Below, in pieces: positions 47,075 through 60,462 of a DNA stretch of 64,000 bases. The position numbers and the translations under genes were made by a program. The number at the start of each line of letters is the position of its first letter. The first letter of the stretch is position 1. This DNA is from Marchantia polymorpha subsp. ruderalis. Lineage: Eukaryota; Streptophyta; Marchantiopsida; Marchantiales; Marchantiaceae. Location of the stretch: assembly GCA_037833965.1 (NCBI GenBank), contig AP031356.1:6904501-6968500 (forward strand), written 5' to 3'. The notes below the pieces were generated by a model, which had not been told where the DNA came from, ran no database searches, and worked only from the letters and a program-made list of their open reading frames with translations.

Positions 47075-50000
47075 TTAGAACTTAAAAACCTGGTGTTCGG
47101 AGTATCCTGCACTCTTGAGAAGTCCCGTCAACTGTAAAGAGCAGCACAGTAAACGAGTCATTAAATATTGAACTGTACTGTACTGTTCCGATTCATAAGT
47201 CTAGACCTGATTGTTTTGGTCGTAGAATCGGGTTCGAGAATGGCGTGAGAACTAGAGTCTCAACAAGGGCGTTGTCCTGAATAAGCACTTAGATTTCAAT
47301 AACTCGATTTTCAATAAGTCGGTCAAATGGATGTAAACTGACCTCTCCTTGATTTTTTGGAGATTCCTTGTCGCCAGAGATGGCTTTCATCATTCCAGGA
47401 GGTCCACAAACCTGCAATCGAACATGGACAGTTGAGAGAAGCAGTGTTTCCAAATCGACCTAACACTTGTAGGCAAGCAGCTCAGAGACTAGCAGAAGTA
47501 GGAAAAGCCCATAACTTTAGTATCTCCAAAGGTCATTAGTCAAGTTGATGCAAAAAACTTGTGCACTATGATTTCTTGTAGGTAGCAAACTATTAGCGAC
47601 ATAGGGAGATTGCATAAACTACATTTGCAGTAAGGTTTAGTACAGACCATCATGATAACAATATGAGCAGCATAGCATATAAGATTACGGAGGCAATATG
47701 CTTATAAGGTGGGCTCTACTCACGAGAATGAGGGTATCGTCAGACGGTGGCGGGAGAGCTTTGACGATCGTATCATATGTGGTGAAACCAACTCCACCCT
47801 TCCAGTTGGCGGTTGGGTTGTTGACCACGTAGAAAACCTGCATGTCAGTGAACCACGTCTCATTTACGACATCCATTTACATGTCTATCACATCATCAGC
47901 TACTGATGCTTCTTCCGCCATGTATACGACTGCAAATGCTACTCTTTCCCCAAAGACTCATGAAGGGTGATGGCGACGGCGACGGCGACGACAGAACGTT
48001 TTATAGCACTCTAGAACTTGAAGCCCAACATGTCTGTGAAGAAGACTCGCAACGAAGCTACCACAGGTGGGAGGTCCGTATAGATTCATATCCTACCTTA
48101 AAATTGGGATGAGAAGCAGCCAAATCATCGAGCGTCTTTTTGAGGAGAATGTCGTCTGGTGAGACGTTGGCATAAACAAGAGAAATCTGGAATACAGGGC
48201 CACATGAACAGGTGAATAAGGAGTTGCAGCAGATCTATGTGCAAGCAAGTTGTCAAGAAAGTGAGCTCGATCGAGCTCAAACAGGAGGAGTTGGGCACCT
48301 GAGTCATATCAGACTCATTTGAAAGGATGGCGTCGATAACTTGGAACATAGGAGTGATGCCTGTCCCTCCTGCTACCTGCACGAAAAATTCTCAACGTTT
48401 TCAGTATTGCGCTCAACGTACGAAGAACGTGGGTGAAGAGAACAGGAATTGCAAAACAACTGCAGTAGCAGGTTCTGGGCCTCGTCCACTTTACCATGCC
48501 AATATGCCGCTTCATGTTGGGAGAGTATGGGATCTTGGGAAGGGGTCTGCAAAATGTGAACGGTGCACTCGACAAATCAGTGCATAGTACATCAAGTGAC
48601 ATAAGGTCGATCAAGGGCGAAATCCACAGTCAGTGCTGCAAGGAAGCAAGACTGAGGTGAAGGGCTAGAGGTGGAGCCATTACCCTTTCACTTCTAGCGT
48701 ATCCCCAACACCAAGCTTTGCCATGTGTTGGGTCATCTTTCCTTCAGGGTAGATCTGCAGCAGGGCCAGTATCAAGCAATCACGGCGGTTATTGACCATA
48801 AGCTTTCCTCTCCGATTGGAAAGCAGTGACCTACGATTTAACACTAGAAACAGAAGGTGCAGGTTCGTACTCGGAATTCCGTAGGCCGAGAGGCAGAAAG
48901 CACAAGTACTGGGGGAAGCTTGAGTAGTACCTTCACTACGAGGTCGAAGTAGCCCTTAACATCAGGGCTGGTAACAGGTGTGTATCTGCAACACGCAAGC
49001 TGTGAAGCTCAGTGGGCTGGAGGCACTTTCAAAGACAGTACGGATCTAAGGTAGCTTATAGCATGAGCCATGTCCCTTCAACTACGCCCATCGTTACTCT
49101 TCTCGCATAATTATCGGGGCCACATTGATATGAAATACTCTTCTCTCCGGGGGTTGTTTCTTGCTCAAGGAGGAAGGGAACCCGACACTTCCTATCAATT
49201 GACAAGATTGTCTTGGACAACAGAGTTGAAACTGAGCTTGAAGAGTGATGAGGCACTCACGGGCGGATGACGTAGTTTGGCTTTCCATCCTTCCCTTCGT
49301 TCCCGATACGTGCTCTGCTCAACATTAACAAAAGTATTAGCTCTGTGCTTAACCCCTGACATTTTCTGAGAGAGTCAAAGTTCTAGCTAACCTCAAGTGA
49401 TACGTGTCCTTCAACTCATGTATCTGAGTCTTACTTCGATAGGACCTCGCTAAAAGGAAGAAAAGCAAGCTGATGCGTTGGAAGAGAATTCAGTCGACAC
49501 GCTCTTGTAAAAGTCCGAATAGTTTTCACATGACCTCTTTCAGGACCTGTTTACTGAATCTGTGATGGAGCAAGGACAGATATGCAAGGCAAGATTCAAG
49601 CTATTTCCATTCATGTGCACAGTATTTCTGGGGCATCACATTCTGAGTCTTAAATCGGTGAGGAGAGCACAGAACCTTGTGAGCAAGCAGGAAGCCACGC
49701 TGAGTCCAGATACAGCATTTGCATCGTCGAAACCAAACCTGCACCACGGAACGGAGATACATTCAATATTACATTTTAGCTCGTCACATTAAACGCAAAT
49801 GGATCGACTGTCCTCAAAAGACAACTTTCACCACTGACGACGCTTCATTACAGAAGGGACATCCATAAGGGAGACATATTGCATGATGTGAACTGCAGTT
49901 ATGAAGCCATTGCCCACAACAAATTCTCGAAAAGAGCCTCTTGCCTCCAGTTCTTCACAACGAGACAGAAAAGCACGGAATCTTCAGAACATGCAAGCTC

Positions 50001-50938
50001 GGCAGGCGATGGATAACACTGTAAGTTTACAGATATATGACCTGAGCATTTTGGTATTGTGGCTGAGCTGTTCAATTTTTTCCAACTTGAAGTGAATCCA
50101 GGTGTTGGGGTCCAAAGCTGTAATAACCAAGCGCTGTCAGAACGCCATACTCGATGTATGAGCCATGCTACAGCCACACGAAACTCGTACTCAGCTCAAG
50201 GCAAGAAGGTTGGACAGGACAGAACATGGAAATGTTACAGCAGTTGGCATCCTTCACGTAATTAAACGCTGACAGTTGCGATTTTACCCCGAGCCAGCCC
50301 TAGAAACTAGCTTCAATTCGCACTCCCGCAGAAACAGGCATCCGATAAGCAGGTGGAGAACTTAATACAAACACAATCTTAGTAATTTCACCAAAATGTT
50401 GAACGTGTTTATAAAAGTAATCACCTCCTTTCGGTGCTTCTTGAAGAAGAACTGGCTGTGACGAGTACTGCCAGAGCAAGCAGTGCACGAGGATCAGAAG
50501 ATTTGCCACAAATTCAAAGGCTCGACAAGCAGCTCTAAATATCTGAAGGACTGATACTGGAAAACCTTGAAAGAATGGCAAGCTTGCCACTTGCCACTTG
50601 CCTCCTGCTGGGGCTTCTGGAGCTGCAATCAGCAGTGACAAGGCCAACAAAGAAAACCTAGCGAGCTACTTCGACGATGGAGGGAAGTGCGAGTGTGCGA
50701 GTGGTACCCCAGGGCCCCAGGCTGAGAAGAAGGCAGCAGCTCCGACACAGGCAGTGATGGCTGCGAACGCGAATTCCTTCTTGTTTTGTTGGGGTCCGGC
50801 CTCTGCAGCAGCAAGTTCTGCGGTGTCTCGGACACGGGAGGCGGATGCTGCAGCTGCTGCGGTCAGAGGGCTGGCTGCGCGCAGCCTGGCTCCCAGCAAT
50901 TGCCCCGCCCTCACCGTCCGGCTCGCGAAGAAGGCCAT
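47075..50938 (-). CDS. CBR2: NADH-cytochrome b5 reductase-like protein, mitochondrial type
   Basis: Thirteen minus-strand exons with GT-AG borders and consistent phases: 50938-50708, 50455-50425, 50117-50042, 49738-49676, 49314-49261, 48985-48931, 48754-48684, 48546-48495, 48376-48299, 48186-48097, 47837-47724, 47411-47343 and 47131-47075; 346 residues. The enzyme passes electrons from NADH through FAD to cytochrome b5 or related acceptors. Marks: Ala/Arg-rich N-terminus ([15 protein letters not shown]) like a mitochondrial presequence, a hydrophobic segment [19 protein letters not shown]-binding RPYT at about 151-154, NADH-binding GGTGITPM at about 214-221, and CGPPGMM at about 307-313, ending in VFKF. 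The residues match Arabidopsis CBR2 (At5g20080 type) much better than the ER-type CBR1. Exon 2 (31 bp) was placed by phase and is the least certain. The ATG at 50938 lies in an ACCATGGCC context. Confidence 0.95.
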
Positions 50939-53639
50939 GGTGATCCCCACGACGAAGAAGGCGTAAACCCAAACGAACAAAGGCTCGATCAGCCGATCCC
51001 CTGTCTGCATGTCCAGCACAGACACACCCACTCAGAATTCGACCCAAGACTGAAATCTCCATGAAAATTCCCGCAGACTGAAACAACCGTCAATTCAGAA
51101 ACCATCTCGTCAATAAGAGAGGCACGGAGGACGAAGAGCTTGAGAGCTCAAATCGCTCGTCCATAGCTCCTGAAGACGCACGCAGACTACAATGCAAAAG
51201 GGTGCAGCAGATTCAGCAGACATGAGGCGTATACAGTACTTGAATCCAACTCGAGATGAACGTGAAGGAAATATTTATGAACAAAGATTTTGAATTATGC
51301 ATCGACACCGCCCGACCGGCAGCACGGGGCTCGTAGGAAAAACAGGCAATCTTCCAAATGGCTCCTGAGGTCCTAGCAGCTCCCTCGGAGCCAACAAACA
51401 GAACCCCAAAGCAGAACGAGGCTAATCGACCTCCCTCACTACCAATCTCTACTCCCAGACTGCAGATAAAATCGAGCACCCATTGCTTCCTTCTTCCCTC
51501 GCTTCCTCAAATCCAGACCAAACCGAGCGCGAACTCTTTTCTCACGAATCGACATTCAATCTACGAAGAGTTGAAACACTCGACGATTTCACGTTCCCCG
51601 GATGGAATTCGCTTGCATAGATAAATCGATCGATCGATCGATAGACACTTACCTCGATCGCAGCGCGTTGAGAATCTACCCGCTGCCCGAATCTCGAGTC
51701 TCTGTCTGTTTGCCTGTCAGTGAGTGAAAGCGGATGGGGGGACGAAGAGGAACCGGAGGCGGTAAAAGCGACGTTGCGAGCGAGAGGCCAGCGAGAGGCC
51801 AGCTTCCGGCTTTCGGCCCTTCGGCCATGCCTTGCCATGTCATCACATGCCACGTCAAGAGTCTGCCGGTCCCCGTCATCTCGGCCCGCCCCGCCCGGTG
51901 TGCCACGTGTCAGAGGTCTGCCCAATCATCTGATCCTTGGATGTTGTCCCACTCCGCGAGGTCAGTGGAATAAACGGTTGAACGATGAACAAGTAGAGGG
52001 CTTGAATGAACCAGGTATCCGACACCTGAAATATACAAATGCCATATAAACGTCGATTTGGCACTTAGAGTAAAGAACTTCACACTTACTTCTGATGTGT
52101 TCTCTATGCTACAACGAGTACCGAATTCCACTGTGCGGGCCTTAGATGCTAATTAAAAAAAAATTAGAAACGCTAAATAAAGGGATGAAAGTGAATAAAA
52201 TTAGCAAAGTAATGTGAGAGCGGTAAATGTATCAACAAGAAGGTACTTCGAGATTTCGGCTGTTCCGTGATCAAGGTAGTAGTCCCACTTTGCATTGGGT
52301 TTCGTTGAGATAACACTCCTGGTTCTCTCATAAATATAAACGCGAATAGCCGTGCTTGGATTAGTCTCTTAAGCCAGCAGGCAAGGAGAAGGGTGCCTTT
52401 CAGGCATAGTATTCAAACTCCTCAAATAAATTAATTTCACATTGTATATCACAAAATATCAAGTTATAGATTTTCAAATGAATAAGGAGCGCTGAGATAT
52501 GATTTCTGGTTATTTTATACATCGCAACGAATGGAAAGACCGAACCTCAAGTCCGACTGCGGCTGCAAAACCATGTTAATCAAAGTGACAGGATACTGGA
52601 AATGGAACACTTCTGAATATTGTGATGAGCTAGATTCTCGAATCTTTAAGGAAAACGATGTGTTTGCCTCCTTCGATTATTGATATATTATATTTTGAAG
52701 GGGCCAAGACGATAGCAAGTCTAGTGAACCAGGGTTTGCAGTTATGGAGGGTAAGAACTGAGGCCACTGGCCCACGGTCTCCTCTTCCGACGTCATCTGT
52801 TGACTCGATGTTGTCATGCAGCCATGTAGAGGATTTCCGGAAAATGCCACGTGGGCTATGCTCAGATGTCGACACTTGTCCTGCTCTGGTTCTGCCAGGT
52901 TGGTGCACTTTGACATGGCCTTGAGGAAAGCTTCCCTCCCCCAGCTTTCTTCGAGGCTGCCCGTCCCACTTATGCTTTCACTTCTGTCAATTACGGTTCA
53001 TCGTTGGTACTGATTCGAGTAACACTCAGAACCTCCATCAGTGATGTCTACCATATCATCAGTGATGTCATTATATTTTGTATCTTATTATTAAAATTCA
53101 CATTAATTTAGGTGAGTGATATTTCGGCCGCCAGTTTACACTATACACCAAATCATCTTATAATAAAATTGGTGTCACCCACTCCAGTTCGAGTGGGTTC
53201 TTCGACAATCAGTAGTGTATTTCTCACATAATTCGTATTAATGTGGAGCACGCTGGTTTGAATTCATTATATGCATTTTAATAAGAGGTTTTGGAATCCA
53301 AATAGTATGAACTTGAACCGATAAATAATACTTCAGTCCCACTCTGACTTTTTGATGGAGTCCTACATTACATTTTTTCCTCTTGACTGTGTGCCTACTC
53401 GAGTTCTAATTAGAAGTGTAAGTAATTTTTGTTCCCATTAGTATGACTTGATGCATTTGTTACCGCGCTGTGTTTTGTATATTAGCTTCAAACCATGTGA
53501 CTGAAGAATCCCAAGGGAAGCATCGGATGACAGTATATTTGTGTTATTGCTTTCCAGAGCTGATTGTAGATTTAAGAGTTCAGACAGAGACGAGTCAGTT
53601 ATGCCTTTCATTCACTTCCATATTTGGTCTTTTCAATGT
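50939..53639. other. Intergenic region upstream of the reductase gene
   Basis: 50939-51700 is the probable leader and promoter of the reductase, with a CGAT microsatellite at about 51624-51652. 51700-51960 is GC-rich. 52030-53639 becomes AT-rich; open frames at 52630-52924 on both strands are not recognisable. No RNA gene was seen. Confidence 0.5.
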
Positions 53640-53647
53640 GTACCACG

Positions 53648-53662
53648 TAGGGTTGGAGGCAC
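53648..53662 (+). repeat. hAT terminal inverted repeat, left
   Basis: TAGGGTTGGAGGCAC, perfect reverse complement of 60463-60477. Followed by a GC-rich subterminal stretch with two GGCATGCCCG motifs. Confidence 0.9.
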
Positions 53663-54551
53663 GGCAAAATTTTTGCGGCATGCCCGTGCCCCCTTTGAAT
53701 ATCAAAAGGCATGCCCGTATCACAATACGTATAGTTCTAGTATATATTAAGTATACATAAATGTATGTATAATACATGAATATACATAGGATAATAAACT
53801 TTAACTAAAATACAATTAATACACAATTAATTATAGTAAATATATACTGTGCGATGCTCTATAACTTATAGAACATTGCACGTTATACACAATATACATA
53901 TGTGTACACGCCCTTAATTCCTCAGACCCAGGTATGCTCTTAATGTCCAACTTTTCATTTTGTCATGCGACCTGTTCAACTTGAGTGCAAATGCAATGAA
54001 GACTATTTTGCTCCATTATGCTCATCAGAACTCAAAGGACTTGTAGGATTAGTATTTTCGGTGAAAACTTTTTGATAATGCTATTGGTGCCAAACCCCAT
54101 CTTACTCATTTGGTTTCCCTGTATTGCTTATGGGGTCTTACCTTCCTTTCTGCTTTAGTCCTTAATATTTAATTTTTGGTCTTCAGAAGTGCAGGAGTAA
54201 ATAATTACTAGTAGATGTGTACTTATTCAATGAATTAAGATAAACCAACCAACCTGCAAATGATGACCGATAAATCACGGAGATGCAGGACACATGAAAC
54301 AAGGGCTCGAGGGAGGAGAAATGACAACAATGAAGAGTATGAATACAGCCAACTTTGCCTTTACAATTAGCTGTACAAGACACTGGAATCTAAAAAGTAG
54401 TAACCAGTGCGTACTCTATATTACTTTCTTCCTGGATTACACCTACAGGCGTGTCAGAAACTATGTTGTCTCTGAACCTTATCTATCAAAATTGAACATC
54501 CCTGATACTATGGATGAGATTCTAAACGTGCTACTACTGAAAGAAAATTAC

Positions 54552-54816
54552 TCGTAGTAACAAGGCAGAAGAAAATCACGTGACATTAGACCAGTTCTTT
54601 TCTGATCAATCTCAAAAATATCATCTTCCAAAATATTAAGGCCTGCTTTGTAGCACTTCGATAGTAAGCATAGCAGGAGATAATTGGCATGAAGTGGTGT
54701 AAGATACTCGGAGGAAGGCTGAGATTTGAGAATCGTTGCATACAGTGCTAGAATTGCACAACTAGGCTCCATCATTTGCATTGCCTGATCCTTCAGTCTT
54801 CGACAAAGAATATTAA
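54552..54816 (-). pseudogene. CSN3: Exon of COP9 signalosome subunit 3 (CSN3), captured inside the hAT element
   Basis: The minus-strand frame reads CRRLKDQAMQMMEPSCAIL, SSEYLTPLHANYLLLCLLSK, CYKAGLNILEDDIFEIDQ and RDFLLPCYYE, following plant CSN3 (…LTALHPDVLQLCL…, DDIVEIDQPRDFF…YYG). It is preceded by an acceptor (GATGACAG) and followed by a donor-like GTAATT with matching phase at both sides (265 bp), so it looks like a genomic exon rather than a cDNA copy. Compared with the family there are about seven extra residues (KRTGLMS) between EIDQ and RDF. No downstream CSN3 exons are found. CSN3 is a PCI-domain subunit of the complex that removes NEDD8 from cullins. Either it was captured by the transposon or it is a remnant of a host gene the element has split. 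Confidence 0.72.
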
Positions 54817-55955
54817 CTGTCATCAAGAAGAAACCGTGTTAGTTTAGTCCCGTATGGGGGTATAACTGCAATCTTAACAGAAGGCAATAAATTGGAAAAA
54901 GTACAGGCTCCCCATAACTTTGTACATTCAGAAAAAAGAAGTGAAGCTGAGTTGTCTACAGCAAAGTTCAACCTCTACAAAAAGTCCACGAGTTTCAACA
55001 AAATCAACACCGAGTTTGCCAAGATAACGTTTAGCAAATAGTTAGATTCTGTGTTCACTGTATCACAAACCGTTCTAAAATACAAGCTGATATTAATAGA
55101 AAACGAAACCTCACAAATTATCTTTCAAAAAGTCAAGCAGAAACACCTCATCCCGCTATCTTAGTCACTAACAGGCAGATTTGAATACAGTTCCAATTCA
55201 ATTTAAGTTGAAGCAGAGTTTTGCAACTGAATCTTTCTGCCATGCTGCTATAATGTCCACCCTAAGGAGGAATGCTTTTAAAGTTAGCTACAAATAGAGT
55301 TTAGTCAGTTAAACAGACTATGGTAGTAAAGTGGTAGAAGTATACTGGGTAACTTCGAAAGGAGGTGGCCCAGCCACGTTCAGGAACAAGAGTAATTTAG
55401 GATGTGATCCCAACATACATTTGTCAATGGCAAGTCGTATACTGATCTGCTGAACATACAGTAAGAAAATTTGATTCCGCAACTACGAAACTCCCGGCTT
55501 GTTCCTTTGATAAAGTGTGTGATGAGTGTGCTTCGCTGCAGTGAACAAAAGCCATATGAGCGGGTTTAATCAACTATAGAAGAGCAAAAACAACTTCTTG
55601 TACTGTTTACCATGGTGTAATCACAAATCGGCTAAAAAGCAGTACAAGTGTAGAGACTTAGATCTGAAAGTGGAGGCCACTTGCGATGCGTTTACTGAAC
55701 ACAATGTATTCTTTTCAAAAAAGATCTAACTTGTGATCAATCAAGCTCGTTTCTCACTTGTAGATCAAACCAAAGAAGCATAAACGAGGATTAAGTCAAG
55801 TATAACCCATCTCAGATACTGTATAGTCATCTCACAGTATACAATTATGAACTAAATAAAACAATGAAACCAAACAAACACTTAGTAAATTGAAGTGTCA
55901 ACATGTGTGAATTATAGAGAATCTGACTTTCGCCATGAAGAATAATACAAAAAAG

Positions 55956-58137
55956 TCAAGATAATAAATCATCTACACTCCAATCTTCTTCATCTGTTTT
56001 TTCCACCTCTTTCTCCACTGCAGCCATGGTGACATTTGGAGATGACTCTAGTTGGTATTTGGCAAAATCAAAATACATATCAAAATCCCCCTGAAAGTCA
56101 TCATTATCGTCCAAAGTAAGCTCCAGATCTTTCAAAGATAATTCATCCGCTGGCCTAATCAAAAAATCTTCATCGTCTTCAAGTGTTATGATGAAGGAAC
56201 TCTCTTGATCTAGTGCCAATGATCGAGATGACGTTGAAGAGGGTTTTGAATGCTCTTTAGTACTGGATCTGACGATGGAAAGCATTTTCATGCGTTCCAC
56301 TGTCATGCGGTTTCGAATTTTTGTCTTGGACAATGTCAGCTGCGAAAATAATCTCTCCACTGCAGCATTATGAGGAGTGATAGAAAAAAGTTTCATTGCA
56401 AACACACGCAAAGTTTTTGCACCTACAACAGACTGCCAAAAATCTATCGCAAAATACCTGTTTGAATTGTTGGTGAAGACTCCACTCCGGTTGATGTAGT
56501 CATTTAGCTCTCATAGCAATGAGATAGTATCCATCTTAGTAAACTTCCATCCTTTCGCGAGATGTGCAATATCTTTTCTGATGTCATTGTAGTTCTTCTT
56601 CCTGGATATGGCAAGAGATTGATACTTAGGATTCAAAAACAGAGCTACAAAATAAATTGGATGGTCAAACTCAAAAGCTTTCAATCTGATAGTCTTGATG
56701 ATGTGGGTTTTGAAGCTGTTGCAATTCGAGGTAACGTCCACGTCCTTCACAGTTGTGTACAAGTTGATCAGCTCGGCAAATACTTGATCTAGTGTTGTGG
56801 AACTTTGCTCAAGACGAGCAATACTGTCGGCGATCGGTTTGATGAGCTTACAGATCTCCTTGTTGATTGCAAAGTGATAATCGTCATCCACCAGGTTGGA
56901 GATATCCTTGTTGATCGGCGGCTTGTTGGCTAGTCTTGACTTGTCCACGCAGTGTTGAAAACCTTTGTGATATGATGCAACTCCAACACAAACAAGCACT
57001 GCTGAATACCATCGTGTTTCACAAAAACTTGATAAAAACTTCAGAACATTCTTTTCTCGACCCCATGTCTTCAGCTGTGTTGTCCAATAATGAGAACTTG
57101 TAAAAAAGTTGATCAGCTTGCAATTCTTCTTGAAGACATGCTTCATAGTGCACTGAGCTGACACATCTTTCGTAATCAAATTAAGTTGATGAAGGCAGCA
57201 GCGCAAAGGAACGATGTTTGGGTGCAAATTGATCAAATTGCTCCTCAATTTGATCATGGTAGTTGGACTGTCGGATACAAAGGCAACAATTGAGGTCAAC
57301 CTAAGAAGAGTTTTGTTAGTTGACAGTAACAATTGCTGCAGCAATGCATTTGCTGTCGGCCTACCTGTAAAGTGTACTATGTTCAATATCCATTGTTTGT
57401 TGCTAGTAATGGCAATCACTGCATAGATCGAGTTGTTAGAAACATCTTCCCATCCATCCATCGTTAGCGTCACATCGCTGACGTCCTTGAGTTGATCTCC
57501 AAGCTCAAGTAAACACTCACTATATCTTTTTTGTAATAGTCTATCAGATACTACTTTTCTTGAAGGAATAACGTAACTAGCATTGAGATCACGAATGAAC
57601 AGGTGAAGTTCCTTGTTGGAACACACATTGAAGGCATTGTTGCAAGAAGAAGAAGAAGTCTAAAAATCTCATATGATGAGTCTCCTGTACTTCTGCCTTC
57701 ATTGGCGGACTGAAGAACTTTGACAGACGTTGCTGCTGGTGCTGCGGCAAAAGAACTGGTTGTGACTCCAACCCTGATGAGTGCATTGACATTCGGTGCC
57801 TCTTTGAAGATCTTTCTACGATACGCATATACTCAACTCTACTTTCAAAAGTCTAAGTACATCGATGCAAGACATGATGTTCTAACTTGTCAGGCTTGCC
57901 ATCAAGCACCTCACTACAATGTTCACACATTGCACGATAGTGATTTCCACTCCCCTTCTCAACTGAACGATAAAAATAATGCCATCTTGGATTTATCACC
58001 TCATCTGCTCTTTTCCATCCCGGCGGTATCTCTGTTTCATGTCTAGGCTCTGTTGATGAAACTGTTGCTGTTGCACTTTCAGCTTCCACTTCAAGTGACA
58101 ATGAATCCACAATCAACGATGGAATACAAGAGTTCAT
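55956..58137 (-). pseudogene. hAT transposase (BED zinc finger, DUF659, hATC dimerisation), damaged
   Basis: From the ATG at 58137 the frame gives a BED-type zinc finger (CEHC … LEHHVLHRC, about 57.95-57.87 kb), an in-frame TAG at 57855-57853, a linker to about 57.67 kb, then a one-base frame change. The core frame from about 57665 reads NKELHLFIRDLNASYVIPS, LTMDGWEDVSNNSIYAV and VAFVSDSPTTMIKLR, the DUF659 catalytic region with its D and H/C residues (CCLHQLNLI), and FLSSFCETRWYSAV. A TGA near 56514 precedes the C-terminal hATC block NAAVERLFSQLTLSKTKIRNR and an acidic tail. Two stops and one frameshift in about 727 codons make this copy non-autonomous as read. It would cut and paste the element by recognising its ends as a dimer or larger oligomer. 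Confidence 0.88.
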
Positions 58138-59378
58138 TTTGGAACTCTTGTACGCTGCTCCTTTCTGCTGTACCTGACAGAAAACAAAGAAGAAAACTTG
58201 ATAATTTTGTAAAGACTTGTGATTGACTAATATCTGTGATACAGATTTCTTAAACAACGTCAACACTCCTGATTATTTCTACCAACAAATGATCCATTCA
58301 TATTTTCACAAACGTAGGTGAAGTAGTATTACTGTTGAGATGAGTGTAAGCTCCAGCTGCTCCCAACTCGAAGACCCCTCTTGTTCTGTTTGAAGCAATC
58401 TTCAATGGTACAGAATGTCAAGACACTGCTCCTGCCCAGGAGCAGTGTGCTTGTAACAGCGGATGCCCTAAAGAGTTACATAATGTCATCAACATAATAC
58501 AAAATTATACAGAATACAGAATTCATGTTATACTGAATTCATCAACATACATCTCACGAGTGAATAAAACATACGCATCACTCACAATAATTTTGGTTCA
58601 GCAATAGGAGTCCTCTTATACTTTAACCATTGTGAGTTTAATAAGAATGCATCGCATGATGGGAAAGAAAAGCACGGAAGTTACATCAGTGAAAAATCTT
58701 ACCACGTCCATAAGGGAATATTGAAATTTTATGAAGGGTTTGTATTAGAAACAGTACGACAAGAAGGAATAGTTAATGACCTTCGATTAGTTCCCCGCCT
58801 ATTCTCTTTGTTATCAAAATCATCTAAATATAAATGTAGCGGCTGGAAATGCATTTACCAGCGAGAGCATCTAAAAATCACTCAAAACTATAGCACAAAA
58901 TGGAATGATTATGGAAATAAGCGTCTCCCTGAATATCAATTCGGCTAGAGAAAAGTTTCAGTCAAACGGCAGTGTAATACTACTCTGTGATAATCAGCTA
59001 TTCAAGCCATGGGCAGGTCTATCACAGTTCAGTAAGGCGGTCTACATATTAATTGCGACTGATAAATAATGGGAGGAAATGATTTAAGCGACTATCGTAG
59101 CTTCGTTTGCACTTGGAGAGAGCTGTTCTCAACTGCGTCGTTCAACTTGATATTTCTGGTATTCTATGCTTTCTCATAAACATGAGATAAACATTTTCCT
59201 TCACTTTCTCATACTTTAGAGCAACAGCGATACCCCGAGCTAGCTTTGCGCCTTTCTCAGACTAAATTGCTCCAAACCAAACAAAACATAATTGATAATA
59301 CAAAAGAGATTGTAATATCATGCCGGTTGTATCGCCTACCCGGCTCCTTGATCATGCCTACTTCAACTGTATACCCCG

Positions 59379-59615
59379 CTAACTGATTGATGCATCTAAT
59401 TCCAGCACCAGAGTCCGAAGAGGCCATGCCGCAAGCAAAACATAAATGGATTGAGATTTTCTTAGAGCAAAAATCAGAAGAAATCCGAGGACATGAAGGT
59501 TTGTTTCTTCCTCAAGTTTTTTTACGTAGAGTGTAGTCTTAGGGTTAGTACTTGTTGGACACGTCTCCCAACGATAAAATTCACAGTAAGAACAATTCAT
59601 ACTGCGCGTTCGCAA
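59379..59615 (-). pseudogene. Possible second CSN3-like exon inside the hAT element
   Basis: The minus-strand frame contains LHVLGFLLIFALRKSQSI and YVLLAAWPLRT, which resembles the N-terminal part of CSN3 (…HSLGYLYFLEVLTCGPVSK… and ARFINSC). It lies upstream, in CSN3 order, of the clear exon at 54816-54552, with the transposase in between. Similarity is weak and could be chance. Confidence 0.3.
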
Positions 59616-60354
59616 AAATTAAGAAAGGTAAAAAGATCTGCGTGGATGCCGGTTAGAACACCTGCAAGTTAAAACACCAGCTAAGAACAGCAAAAGCAAG
59701 ACGATAAAGAGATTGATACTAAAAGTTCAGACTGATGAAGTTATAGTCGAACATATAGTTGATGAACACATAATAAGTAACAAGGAGCGCTCGACATAAC
59801 AACACTAGATTGGAGTCAGCAGAGACGACTGAACTTACTCGAAAAGCATTTGTAAAGACTTTGCATGAAGAGCACTCACCAGCATATTCAAGAACTAAGA
59901 ATCTTGTCAATGTGACATTGAATTATGTGCAGTAATTTTTCCACGAGGTTGTCTAGCAGTAATCCAGTAGCACAATCCAGCAGCACTGTCCAAAAGTTCT
60001 CTGTTACAAGCAACATGGTATCAATCAGTGTGTTTTTTGACATCCCGTAATTGCACTAGTTTGTTTTCTGAAAATTTTAGAAACTCAGGCTAAACTAAAC
60101 CCTTAGAATCAAATTACACACTTTGAAGAAACACAATTGAAGTTGACGCAAGTCTACGTTCATGAAAATGATCCTGACCTAAGAAGCAAAATCAATCATT
60201 TCTTTGGAACAAAAATTTACAGAGTTGTGTTCAAATGGATTTCTGCGCAAACTTTGTCAAAGTAGTTGGAACGCGGACGTAAGCAACCAAACCTTTGATC
60301 AGTTCATTTACTCCACTAACTGTAAAATGGGAATATGCGTATATTCTGATGTTA

Positions 60355-60398
60355 TATATATGATTTATACGTATGTACATACCTATAAATCATATATA
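60355..60398. repeat. 15-bp perfect inverted repeat near the right hAT end
   Basis: TATATATGATTTATA (60355-60369) and TATAAATCATATATA (60384-60398) are exact reverse complements around a 14-nt loop that is itself near-palindromic (GTATGTACATAC). It lies about 80 bp inside the right terminus and may be part of the subterminal structure. Confidence 0.8.
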
Positions 60399-60462
60399 TG
60401 TACGTACGTACATACGGTCATGCCCCATATAAAAAATGTAAATGAGGCATGCCTTTTTGGTT

